DNA of 64,000 nucleotides, from positions 868,001 to 932,000 of the forward strand of contig NZ_SOQZ01000001.1 in the NCBI RefSeq assembly GCF_004366715.1, in the 5' to 3' direction. A program made the translations under genes and the position numbers. The notes under the pieces were generated by a model that saw nothing but the letters and a program-made list of their open reading frames with translations, did no database searches and was not told the origin of the DNA. Positions 51,983-60,045 of the stretch are shown here, in pieces (the stretch's first letter is position 1; every line of letters starts with the position of its first letter). Source of the DNA: Meridianimaribacter flavus (lineage in GTDB: Bacteria > Bacteroidota > Bacteroidia > Flavobacteriales > Flavobacteriaceae).

Positions 51983-52077
51983 ATTGCGAATCCAAACTTT
52001 TTGTTTGGATGTGGCAATCTTTTAGTTTTAAGTTGAAATTTAAAAGATTACTTCAGTCATTCTTCCTTCGTAATGAC
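51983..52077. repeat. Two palindromic repeats in a divergent intergenic region
   Basis: ATCCAAAC-TTTTT-GTTTGGAT (51990-52010) is a perfect 8-bp stem flanked by TTGC/GCAA. GTCATT-CTTCCTTCGT-AATGAC (52056-52077) is a second stem belonging to the GTCAT...ATGAC family also seen at 5947-5973. They lie in the 126-bp gap between a minus-strand methyltransferase and the YkgJ-type gene. Confidence 0.6.
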
Positions 52078-52097
52078 AAAAGAGGTATTTTTACACT

Positions 52098-52592
52098 ATG
52101 CAAGATGTTATAAATAATCTCCCAAAGCTCGCCAAAGATAAGCATAAGGAAAACAAAACCTTCTTTACCAAGCTTAAAAAAAAGCCACCAAAACAATTGG
52201 ACTACATCATGCAGGAGCTACACGAAGATGAGTTTGAAAAAACCGATTGCTTGCAATGTGCCAATTGCTGTAAAACGACAGGTCCTTTGTTTACCGATAA
52301 AGATATTGATAGAATTGCAAAGCATTTTAGGTTAAAACCCTCTCAATTTATTGACCAATATTTGCGTATTGATGAGGATAACGATTATGTATTACAGAGT
52401 GTACCTTGTACGTTTTTGGATGCTGATAATTATTGTGCTATCTATGATGTAAGACCAAAGGCGTGTAGAGAGTTTCCGCATACTGACAGAAAAAAGTTTC
52501 AGCAAATTGCTAATCTTACCATGAAAAATGTAGCGATTTGTCCTGCAGCATACAATATTGTGGAGGAAATGAAAAAAAGAATTAAATTGTAA
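52098..52592 (+). CDS. YkgJ-family cysteine-cluster protein
   Basis: The 164-residue protein has DCLQCANCCKTTGPLFTDKDI near 51-71 and CTFLDADNYCAIYDVRPKACREFPHTD near 96-122, the eight-cysteine CxxCxxCC...C...C pattern of the YkgJ/FliB zinc- or iron-chelating family. Function in the cell is uncertain. It is cytosolic, 14 bp upstream of a sterol-desaturase-family gene, so they may be cotranscribed. Confidence 0.87.
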   Translation: MQDVINNLPKLAKDKHKENKTFFTKLKKKPPKQLDYIMQELHEDEFEKTDCLQCANCCKTTGPLFTDKDIDRIAKHFRLKPSQFIDQYLRIDEDNDYVLQSVPCTFLDADNYCAIYDVRPKACREFPHTDRKKFQQIANLTMKNVAICPAAYNIVEEMKKRIKL

Positions 52593-52606
52593 GAAAAATA
52601 GAATTG

Positions 52607-53452
52607 ATGGAACAAATCATTAATTATTTTGAAACCATACCTTCTCTACATAGAAGTATATTGCTGGTAGGAGGTATTACCTTGTTTTGGCTTTTGGAAG
52701 GCGCAATTCCGTTGTTTCGATTTAATTATAAAAAATGGCAACATGCCTTACCTAATTTCTTTTTTACTTTAACCACTATTGTTATCAATTTCGGTTTAGC
52801 ATTTTTGTTGTTAAAAACTGCCGATTGGGTTAAAAACAACGACTTTGGTATTATCAATTGGCTACCAGAAATGCCTTTATGGTTATACGCAATACTTGGT
52901 GTTATGTTGTTAGACTTTTTTGGAGCCTACTTAGCACATTTGGTTGAGCATAAAGTAAAACCTTTGTGGATGGTGCATTTAGTGCATCATACCGATCATA
53001 AAGTAGATACTACCACAGGTAACAGGCATCATCCTATTGAGAGTGTTATTCGGTTTAGTTTTACTTTGCTAGGTGTTTTTATTGTTGGTACACCAATTGC
53101 TTTGGTGTTTTTGTATCAATCGCTTTCAGTTATTTTTACACAGTTAACACATGCAAATATTAAATTACCGAGACGCGTAGATAAAGCGATAAGCTACTTT
53201 TTTGTATCTCCTGATATGCATAAAGTGCATCATCATTATGTGTTGCCTTATACAGATTCTAACTACGGAAATATCTTTTCAATTTGGGACAGACTTTTAG
53301 GAACTTATATGGAATTGGATAGAGATAAACTTGTGTATGGAGTTGATGTGTTTCCTGATGAAGCTGAAAACAGCCGAATTTCAAATTTATTGACGCAACC
53401 TTTTCAGAAGTATAAAAAACCAACAATTAAACCTTCAAATGAACAACGTTAA
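52607..53452 (+). CDS. Sterol desaturase/fatty-acid hydroxylase family membrane protein
   Basis: The 281-residue protein has about four helices and the eight-histidine diiron pattern: HLVEHKVKPLWMVHLVHHTDH near 123-143, NRHHPIES near 153, and DMHKVHHHY near 203. These enzymes hydroxylate or desaturate lipids using O2. The substrate is unknown, although Bacteroidota have such enzymes for hydroxy fatty acids and ornithine lipids. A TTG one codon earlier (52604) is not needed. It overlaps the GDPD gene by 14 bp. Confidence 0.88.
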   Translation: MEQIINYFETIPSLHRSILLVGGITLFWLLEGAIPLFRFNYKKWQHALPNFFFTLTTIVINFGLAFLLLKTADWVKNNDFGIINWLPEMPLWLYAILGVMLLDFFGAYLAHLVEHKVKPLWMVHLVHHTDHKVDTTTGNRHHPIESVIRFSFTLLGVFIVGTPIALVFLYQSLSVIFTQLTHANIKLPRRVDKAISYFFVSPDMHKVHHHYVLPYTDSNYGNIFSIWDRLLGTYMELDRDKLVYGVDVFPDEAENSRISNLLTQPFQKYKKPTIKPSNEQR

Positions 53453-54314
53453 AAACGTATTCTGCGTATTAGTTTTACTGTTTACAATGAGTTGCAATAC
53501 AAACACAACAATAGGAGTGCAAGGTCACAGAGGCTGTAGAGGATTGCTTCCTGAAAATTCGTTACCAGCTTTTGAGAAAGCAGTTGCGCTTGGTGTTAAC
53601 ACACTAGAGCTGGATTTAGCTATTTCTAAAGACAAGCAAGTTGTTGTGTCTCATGAGCCATTTATGAGTCGATTTTATTGTTTAAAACCTAATGGAGAAG
53701 AGATTTCCATTAATCAGGATTTGACGTTTAATTTTTATGAAATGGATTACGATTCCATTAAGCTGTTTGATTGTGGTACAAAGCAACATCCAAGATTTTC
53801 TCAGCAAAAAAACATGAAAACCCATAAACCGTTACTGAGTGAAGTGTTTAAGTTGAGCGATGCTTTAAATTCTGAGATTAGATATAACATTGAAATAAAA
53901 GCAAAACCAGAATACGACAACATTTATACACCAGAGCCTAAAGAATATGTTGCTTTAGTCTTAAAAGTGATTGATGAATATAATATTGGAGAGCGTTGTA
54001 ATTTACAGTCGTTTGATATAAGAATACTTGAAGAAATAAAACGACAAGCACCAAGTATGACTCAAGCTTTATTGGTTGATGAAAACGAAGTTATTGCTGA
54101 TAAGTTAAACGCGTTGAGTTTTAAACCAGAAATTATTAGTCCGTATTTTCAGTTACTGACCAAAGATGTGGTGGCTCAATACCAAAAAGAAGGGTATAGT
54201 ATTATTCCTTGGACAGTTAATGAAAAGGAAGACATGCATACTGTAATTTCTTATGGTGTAAATAGTATTATTACCGACTATCCAGATGTGCTTATTGGAA
54301 TTTTAAATGATTGA
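53439..54314 (+). CDS. Glycerophosphodiester phosphodiesterase lipoprotein
   Basis: The 291-residue protein has a lipobox ending at Cys19 (LLFTMSC) and a GDPD TIM barrel: VQGHRGCRGLLPENSLPAFEKAVALGVNTLELDLAISKDKQVVVSHEPF gives the catalytic His, Glu and Asp near 30-75. The end is GYSIIPWTVNEKEDMHTVISYGVNSIITDYPD. It cleaves glycerophosphodiesters to glycerol-3-phosphate and an alcohol, in the periplasm. It shares 14 bp with the preceding gene. Confidence 0.92.
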   Translation: MNNVKNVFCVLVLLFTMSCNTNTTIGVQGHRGCRGLLPENSLPAFEKAVALGVNTLELDLAISKDKQVVVSHEPFMSRFYCLKPNGEEISINQDLTFNFYEMDYDSIKLFDCGTKQHPRFSQQKNMKTHKPLLSEVFKLSDALNSEIRYNIEIKAKPEYDNIYTPEPKEYVALVLKVIDEYNIGERCNLQSFDIRILEEIKRQAPSMTQALLVDENEVIADKLNALSFKPEIISPYFQLLTKDVVAQYQKEGYSIIPWTVNEKEDMHTVISYGVNSIITDYPDVLIGILND

Positions 54315-54447
54315 AAATTCTTATTTTGAAGTGCTTCATCGAAATTTTTTGCTGATTATTCCTATTTTTTTACCGTTCATAGATTTTTTAGGGTTATAAA
54401 AAATAATCCATATAGATTTATAACGAGGGTATTACAAAAATTTAAAA

Positions 54448-54487
54448 GCTATTAATTCAATATTAGTTGTAACTAATAGCATTTTTT
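54448..54487 (+). promoter_or_regulatory. Hairpin with T-run directly before the 54488 gene
   Basis: GCTATTA (54448) pairs with TAATAGC (ending 54480), followed by ATTTTTT and then the ATG at 54488. Inside it ATTAGTT-GT-AACTAAT (54462-54477) is a second perfect stem that cannot form together with the first. The first resembles an intrinsic terminator, but its T-run ends at the start codon. It could serve the GDPD gene or attenuate the next gene. Confidence 0.45.
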
Positions 54488-54892
54488 ATGGGAAAATATC
54501 GCAGGTTTGTAATAGCTTCATTTATTGGGCTTGCTGCACAAAAAAACTACGGTCAAAAAGACTTTGCATTGCTCGAAAAGAACAATAACTACAGAGCAAA
54601 CGGATTATATCACGAGCTTAACAAAACCAAAGACACTTTAATTCTTAAAGGCGATAAAAAAATTACGTATGTGTATTCTATAAATAAAGAGTACAAACGC
54701 GAAATTGATACTTATGCAGGCACAAACGAATTTAAAGTATCCTTAAAACATCTTAGTAAAGGAAAACATATGTTTGTGGTAGATCAATCACCATTAAAAA
54801 TCATATTTGTTATAAAAATACTTCATGATAGACCAAAACCAATTAGTGATGGTGAAATAAAAATAACTGCTATTGAAAGTAAAAAAGACTAG
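54488..54892 (+). CDS. Unknown secreted or anchored protein
   Basis: The 134-residue product has an N-terminal hydrophobic part (FVIASFIGLAAQKNYGQ) that may be a weak signal peptide. A beta-rich, Lys-rich domain (DTLILKGDKKITYVYSINKEYKREIDTYAGTNEFKVSLKHL) follows. No family was recognised. It begins directly after a terminator-like hairpin. Its end overlaps the convergent namZ gene by four bases. That it is translated is plausible but not certain. Confidence 0.5.
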   Translation: MGKYRRFVIASFIGLAAQKNYGQKDFALLEKNNNYRANGLYHELNKTKDTLILKGDKKITYVYSINKEYKREIDTYAGTNEFKVSLKHLSKGKHMFVVDQSPLKIIFVIKILHDRPKPISDGEIKITAIESKKD

Positions 54893-56136
54893 TTGTAAAT
54901 TATATACGGTTTACGCATTTCATCATAGGCTTTTAAACCTCTAACCCAAGTTTTTTTAATCTCGTAAGCAGTGAGTTTGTTTTCAATTTGCTTGCGTAAC
55001 TCAGTAGTTCCGGCAAGTTTTGTAAAGAAATCGTTGAAGAAAATAGGTTTGTCTATAGTGTTGTTATAGGCTTCTATTAAGTAATTTAAATCTAATCGGC
55101 TTAAATGATCTTTACCACTTAAGTCTTCACCAAAACATAGCATGCCTTCGTGTTTTGGATATTTAGCACCTGCATTTGGTTGAGGCAAAAATTTAAAAGT
55201 ATACACCTCTTTGTCAAGATAAGGACTTCCGTAAATTTCAAATGGTTTTGGAGTTCCTCTACCAGCACTCACATTTGTACCTTCAAAAAAGCAAAGACTA
55301 GGATACAAGTTTATAGCTTTGTCACTTGGTAAATTAGGCGAAGGTGCTATAGGCAAGCTGTATGGTGTTTTGTGAGTGTAATTTTTAACAGGAATAATAG
55401 TAAGCTCACATTGAATACCATTATTGAGCCATTGTTCGCCATTAATCATTTTAGCGTATTCACCAATGGTCATTCCGTGTACAACAGGTACAGGATGCAT
55501 ACCAACAAAACTTTTATGCTCAGGTTCTAAAATAGGACCATCAGTATAATGTCCGTTTGGGTTTGGTCTATCTAAAATTAAAACAGGAATATTCAATTCG
55601 GCACAAGCTTCCATGACGTAATGCAATGTTGAAATGTAAGTGTAAAAGCGAGCACCAACATCTTGTATGTCAAAAATTATAACGTCTATGCCTTCAAGTT
55701 GCTCTGCAGATGGTTTTTTATTATTACCATACAATGAAATAATAGGTAAATTGGTTTTAGTGTCAACACCATCTTTTATGAGTTCTCCAGCACTTGCAGT
55801 TCCTCTAAAACCATGTTCAGGAGCATAAACAGCTTTAATGTTGATGTTTTTGGCTAATAAAGAATCTACCAAATGCGTGTATTGGTCTTGCGTTTTGGTG
55901 TCTTTAAAAATCACCGAAGTTTGATTAGCCACAATACCTACGCTTTTATTTTTAAGTATGTCTAGATAAGCCTCGGTTTGATTAGCTCCAACTATAATAG
56001 TAGCATCGTCATGCTGAGTATGTGCAAGCATCTCATTATAGCTTTGTTCTTTATCTTCAGACTTAGCTCCACTTCCGCATGAAATTCCTATTAAAACAAA
56101 TAATAAAACCGTATTTTTGAGGACCTTTAATCGCAT
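54889..56136 (-). CDS. namZ: NamZ-type exo-beta-N-acetylmuramidase (DUF1343)
   Basis: The 415-residue protein has a lipobox ending at Cys20 (LIGISC) and the DUF1343 features. These are VGIVANQTSVIFKDT near 70-84, AVYAPEHGFRGTASAGE near 110-126, DVIIFDIQDVGARFYTYISTL near 158-178 and SPNLPSDKAINLYPSLCFFEGTNVSAGRGTPKPFEI near 274-310. NamZ cleaves MurNAc from peptidoglycan fragments for recycling. It is likely periplasm-facing. Its ATG at 56136 lies nine bases from the divergent permease start. Confidence 0.9.
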   Translation of the reverse strand: MRLKVLKNTVLLFVLIGISCGSGAKSEDKEQSYNEMLAHTQHDDATIIVGANQTEAYLDILKNKSVGIVANQTSVIFKDTKTQDQYTHLVDSLLAKNINIKAVYAPEHGFRGTASAGELIKDGVDTKTNLPIISLYGNNKKPSAEQLEGIDVIIFDIQDVGARFYTYISTLHYVMEACAELNIPVLILDRPNPNGHYTDGPILEPEHKSFVGMHPVPVVHGMTIGEYAKMINGEQWLNNGIQCELTIIPVKNYTHKTPYSLPIAPSPNLPSDKAINLYPSLCFFEGTNVSAGRGTPKPFEIYGSPYLDKEVYTFKFLPQPNAGAKYPKHEGMLCFGEDLSGKDHLSRLDLNYLIEAYNNTIDKPIFFNDFFTKLAGTTELRKQIENKLTAYEIKKTWVRGLKAYDEMRKPYIIYN

Positions 56137-56145
56137 ATTTTTATT

Positions 56146-57384
56146 TTGAATTACGAGTTTTTTTTAGCAAAACGTATTATTGGTAGTAAAACGTATAAAA
56201 GTAGTGTTTCGGCTCCAATAATAAAAATAGGAATCACAGCAATTGCTATTGGTATTGTAGTGATGCTAATTGCTATTGCTACTGGTTTGGGCTTACAACA
56301 AAAGGTTAGAGATAAAATTGTAGCGTTTAATGGTCATGTGATAATTACCAATTACGACACCAATGTGTCTGACGAGTCTGAAACTCCAATTTCTACCAAT
56401 CAAGAGTTCTATCCAAATTTTAATCAGGTTGAAGGCGTAAAGCACATTCAGGCAGTGGCTAAAAAGTTTGGTGTTATTAGAACCGAAACCGATTTTGAAG
56501 GTGTAGTTTATAAAGGAGTAGGAAGAGAGTACGATTGGAATTACCTTAAAGAATTTTTAGTTGAAGGTGAGCTGCCAAATTTTGGTGAATCAATGAGTAA
56601 TGAAGTATTGATTTCTTCGTATTTAGCCAATAGGTTGAAGTTAAAACTGAACGATACATTTCAAACCGTTTTTGCTAAAGAAGACATTAATCAAATACCA
56701 AATATAAGAGCCTTTAAAATCGTTGGAATTTACAATTCAGGATTTCAAGAGTTTGACAAAACTTTTGTTATTGGCGACTTAAAGCATGTGCAACGACTCA
56801 ATAAATGGAAACCTGATGAGGTTGGGAATTTTGAAGTCTTTATTGATGATTATTCACAGTTAGATGAAAAAGGAAGGGAGATTTTTAAAATAACACCTTC
56901 AAATCTCGATACACAAACGGTAACTCGAAAGTTTTTGTCCATTTTTGAATGGATTAAAATTTTTGATAACAACACCTACGGAATAATTGGTATCATGATT
57001 TTGGTTGCAGGAATTAATATGATTACTGCTTTATTGGTGCTTATTCTAGAACGTACACAAATGATAGGTGTTTTAAAAGCGTTAGGAAGTAGTAACTGGA
57101 GCATTAGAAAAGTGTTTTTGTACAATGCTACATACTTAATTGGTTTAGGTTTGTTTTGGGGAAATCTTATAGGATTGTCTTTGCTTTTTGCGCAACACTA
57201 CTTAGGGTTACTTAAATTTCCAAATCCTGAAGAGTATTACGTGTCTACCATTCCTGTATATATAAGCTTAGATTACATTTTGTTATTAAACATTGGCACG
57301 TTTGTAGTGTGTTTACTTATGTTGTTGGTGCCATCTGTAATTATCTCTAAAATAGCTCCTGTAAAAGCAATTAGGTTTGAATAA
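56146..57384 (+). CDS. FtsX/LolC-like ABC transporter permease
   Basis: The 412-residue protein has an N-terminal helix (about 27-48), a large periplasmic MacB-type domain (about 50-270) and three C-terminal helices (about 285-305, 335-355, 380-405). The start is TTG at 56146 (MNYEFFLAKRI), because the conserved N-terminus begins there and no ATG occurs nearby. Such permeases export lipoproteins or remodel envelopes with an ATPase; none is adjacent. It is divergent from namZ with only nine bases between starts. Confidence 0.83.
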   Translation: MNYEFFLAKRIIGSKTYKSSVSAPIIKIGITAIAIGIVVMLIAIATGLGLQQKVRDKIVAFNGHVIITNYDTNVSDESETPISTNQEFYPNFNQVEGVKHIQAVAKKFGVIRTETDFEGVVYKGVGREYDWNYLKEFLVEGELPNFGESMSNEVLISSYLANRLKLKLNDTFQTVFAKEDINQIPNIRAFKIVGIYNSGFQEFDKTFVIGDLKHVQRLNKWKPDEVGNFEVFIDDYSQLDEKGREIFKITPSNLDTQTVTRKFLSIFEWIKIFDNNTYGIIGIMILVAGINMITALLVLILERTQMIGVLKALGSSNWSIRKVFLYNATYLIGLGLFWGNLIGLSLLFAQHYLGLLKFPNPEEYYVSTIPVYISLDYILLLNIGTFVVCLLMLLVPSVIISKIAPVKAIRFE

Positions 57385-57391
57385 TTTGAGT

Positions 57392-57423
57392 TGTCGTGCT
57401 TAAGGTGTTTCAGCATCTCATCA
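57392..57423. repeat. Palindromic repeat before the cysteine synthase-like gene
   Basis: The block TGTCGTGCTTAAGGTGTTTC followed by AGCATCTCATCA has imperfect arms TGCTTAA/TTTCAGCA and resembles the GTCATGCTG units at 5947 and elsewhere. It lies in the gap 57385-57489, eight bases after the permease stop. Confidence 0.5.
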
Positions 57424-57430
57424 AAATAAT

Positions 57431-57438
57431 TACTTTTG
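57431..57438 (+). promoter_or_regulatory. Probable -7 box of the cysteine synthase-like gene
   Basis: TACTTTTG fits TAnnTTTG and is followed by CC, 51 bp before the ATG at 57490. The TTG at -33 is not apparent. Confidence 0.4.
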
Positions 57439-57489
57439 CCTAAAATTTTATTATAACAACTAAAAGTTACTCGTTGTCACGAGCATTAC

Positions 57490-58470
57490 ATGGACTACGC
57501 TAAAAATATACTAGAAACCATTGGTAATACACCATTGGTAAAACTCAATAAACTTACTGAAGAATTACCATGTTTGGTATTGGCTAAATACGAAACATTT
57601 AATCCTGGTAACTCTGTAAAAGATCGTATGGCTTTAAAAATGATTGAAGATGCTGAGGCTGATGGTCGTTTAAAACCAGGAGGAACTATTATTGAAGGCA
57701 CCTCAGGAAATACAGGAATGGGTTTAGCATTAGCAGCAATTGTAAAAGGTTACAAATGCATTTTTGTAATTAGCGATAAACAATCCAAAGAAAAAATGGA
57801 TATTCTTAGAGCTGTTGGTGCTGAGGTTGTGGTTTGTCCTACTGATGTTGCTCCAGATGATCCAAGAAGTTACTATTCGGTGTCTAAACGTTTGTCGCAA
57901 GAAACACCAAACTCATGGTATGTTAATCAGTATGATAATCCAAGTAATGCAAAGGCACATTATGAAAGTACTGGTCCTGAAATATGGAAACAAACCGATG
58001 GAAAAGTAACTCATTTTGTGGTTGGAGTTGGAACAGGAGGAACTATTTCAGGTGTTGGAAAATATTTAAAAGAGCAAAACCCAGAGGTAAAGGTTTGGGG
58101 AATTGATACCTACGGAAGTGTCTTTAAAAAATACCATGAAACAGGAATTTTTGACGAAAACGAGATTTATCCTTACGTAACTGAAGGTATTGGTGAAGAT
58201 ATTTTACCTGAAAATGTAGATTTTTCAATAATTGATGGTTTTACAAAAGTAACCGATAAAGATGCTGCAGTTTATACTCAGCTTTTAGCAAAAGAAGAAG
58301 GGATGTTTTTGGGTAATTCTGCTGGAGCAGCTATAAAAGGGTTGTTGCAACTTAAAGACCATTTTACTAAAGACGATGTTGTTGTGGTGTTGTTTCATGA
58401 CCATGGTAGCAGATATGTTGGTAAAATGTTTAATAATGATTGGATGAAAAAAATGGGCTATATTGATTAA
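57490..58470 (+). CDS. Cysteine synthase/cystathionine beta-synthase-like PLP enzyme
   Basis: The 326-residue enzyme has the PLP lysine 44 in NPGNSVKDRMAL, the substrate loop IIEGTSGNTGMGLA near 68-81 and the PLP phosphate loop VGVGTGGTISGVG near 178. It starts NILETIGNTPLVKLNKL. Its catalytic core is like CysK/CysM and the CBS catalytic domain, but the CBS regulatory domain is absent. It likely makes cysteine or cystathionine; the choice cannot be made here. A hairpin terminator overlaps its 3' end. Confidence 0.9.
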   Translation: MDYAKNILETIGNTPLVKLNKLTEELPCLVLAKYETFNPGNSVKDRMALKMIEDAEADGRLKPGGTIIEGTSGNTGMGLALAAIVKGYKCIFVISDKQSKEKMDILRAVGAEVVVCPTDVAPDDPRSYYSVSKRLSQETPNSWYVNQYDNPSNAKAHYESTGPEIWKQTDGKVTHFVVGVGTGGTISGVGKYLKEQNPEVKVWGIDTYGSVFKKYHETGIFDENEIYPYVTEGIGEDILPENVDFSIIDGFTKVTDKDAAVYTQLLAKEEGMFLGNSAGAAIKGLLQLKDHFTKDDVVVVLFHDHGSRYVGKMFNNDWMKKMGYID

Positions 58471-58483
58471 ATAGCCTGTTTTT
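58456..58483 (+). terminator. Terminator overlapping the end of the cysteine synthase-like gene
   Basis: GGCTAT (58456-58461) and ATAGCC (58471-58476) form a 6-bp stem, followed by TGTTTTT. The left arm lies inside the last codons of the gene (Gly-Tyr-Ile-Asp). Confidence 0.55.
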
Positions 58484-58522
58484 ACATGAAGCATGTATTA
58501 AATATTTTTCTATTTTTAGTAT

Positions 58523-59794
58523 ATGCAAGAGGATTTTCTTCATTATATATGGCAACACAAAAAGTTTGATATTCAACAGTTAACTACTGTTGCTAATGAA
58601 GTTGTTACTATAAAATCTGTAGGACAGCATAATCATAATTCTGGTCCAGATTTCTTTAATGCTCAGCTGTATATTAACCAACAACTGTGGGCTGGTAATG
58701 TTGAAATTCATGTGAAGTCAAGCGATTGGTTTGTGCATTCGCACGAACAAGACAAAGCTTACGATAATGTAATACTTCATGTGGTTTGGGAACATGATAC
58801 AGATGTGTATCGAAAAGACAATACCATTATACCAACGTTGCAACTCAAAGATTTTGTAAACGCTAACCTTATCCAAAACTATAAAGCACTTTTCACACAA
58901 TCTAACAAGTGGATTTACTGCGAAGATGACTTTGGAACTATTGATGATTTTACATTAAGCGCATGGTTAGAGCGCTTGTTTTTTGAACGACTACAACGAA
59001 AGTCAAATGCTATTGATACACTGCTTAACACTTCAAAAAATGCTTGGGAAGCAGTACTTTTTAAAATGTTGGCTAAGAATTTTGGTTTAAAAGTTAATGG
59101 TGATGCTTTTTTGAGTTTAGCTCAGTCTGTAGATTTTTCAATAGTACGAAAGTTGACTACAAACCAAACTCAATTAGAAGCTTTGTTATTTGGTCAATCA
59201 GCACTGCTCAATGATGATGTGCAAAACGCTTACTTTCAAAATCTAGAAAAGGAATATAATTACCTTAAACATAAATTTGGATTGAGTAACGAGCAGGTTT
59301 TACCCATTCGTTTTTTTAGGTTACGACCACCAAACTTCCCAACAATTAGGTTGTCACAATTAGCAAGTTTGTATTATAAACATCAAAATTTGTTTTCAAA
59401 AATTATTGAAGCCAAAACAATAGATGAGTTGTATGCTGTTTTTTCAGTTAGCGTATCGTCATTTTGGGAAACACACTATACGTTTTCAAAAACATCCAAA
59501 ACAAGTAAAAAGGCGTTGTCAAAATCGTTTATAGATTTGCTTTTGATTAATACCGTTATCCCTATCAAATTTGCTTACGCTAAAGCAAATGGTAAATTTA
59601 TTGATTCTGAAATAGTTGATGTTGCACAGCAAATAAGTGCTGAAAAAAACACAATAGTTTCAGCGTTTAAAGCATTAAAACAAATACCTAATTCAGCATT
59701 ATATTCTCAAGCACTCATTCAACTTAAAACCGAATATTGCAATAAGAAAAAGTGTTTGCAATGTGCAGTAGGCAATTCGTTAATCATTAAATAA
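58523..59794 (+). CDS. DUF2851 family protein
   Basis: The 423-residue protein shows the DUF2851 signatures EDFLHYIWQHKKFD, VGQHNHNSGPDFFNAQLYINQQLWAGNVEIHVKSSDWFVHSHEQDKAYDNVILHVVWEHD near 33-92, and a C-terminal cysteine pair CNKKKCLQCAVGN. Its function is unknown; it is widespread in Bacteroidota. The HxH-type and acidic residues in the first 100 positions look like a nuclease-like or hydrolytic fold, but this is not shown. It is 17 bp upstream of the PspC gene. Confidence 0.87.
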   Translation: MQEDFLHYIWQHKKFDIQQLTTVANEVVTIKSVGQHNHNSGPDFFNAQLYINQQLWAGNVEIHVKSSDWFVHSHEQDKAYDNVILHVVWEHDTDVYRKDNTIIPTLQLKDFVNANLIQNYKALFTQSNKWIYCEDDFGTIDDFTLSAWLERLFFERLQRKSNAIDTLLNTSKNAWEAVLFKMLAKNFGLKVNGDAFLSLAQSVDFSIVRKLTTNQTQLEALLFGQSALLNDDVQNAYFQNLEKEYNYLKHKFGLSNEQVLPIRFFRLRPPNFPTIRLSQLASLYYKHQNLFSKIIEAKTIDELYAVFSVSVSSFWETHYTFSKTSKTSKKALSKSFIDLLLINTVIPIKFAYAKANGKFIDSEIVDVAQQISAEKNTIVSAFKALKQIPNSALYSQALIQLKTEYCNKKKCLQCAVGNSLIIK

Positions 59795-59811
59795 AATCAT
59801 TACATTGCAGC

Positions 59812-60039
59812 ATGAATATTTTTTACAAGGCATTGTTATATTTTCAAAAGCATGGTTACTATGTTTGCCAGCGTATTGCTGATCGTATAGGTATTAGAGC
59901 AAAAGTGGTTAGAACATCGTTTATGTATCTTACTTTTGTAACATTAGGTTTTGGTTTTGCATTATACCTGTTTATTGCCTTTTGGATGAAAATTAAAGAC
60001 TTGCTCTATACTAAACGCACTTCGGTTTTCGACTTATAA
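59812..60039 (+). CDS. PspC-domain small membrane protein
   Basis: The 75-residue protein has an amphipathic N-terminus with CQRIADRIGIRAKVVR followed by a hydrophobic helix (about 37-58), VTLGFGFALYLFIAFWM, as in PspC domains. PspC proteins take part in envelope stress control in proteobacteria; in Bacteroidota the role is unclear. The gap of 6 bp to the K+ channel gene suggests cotranscription. Confidence 0.75.
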   Translation: MNIFYKALLYFQKHGYYVCQRIADRIGIRAKVVRTSFMYLTFVTLGFGFALYLFIAFWMKIKDLLYTKRTSVFDL

Positions 60040-60045
60040 TTATAG

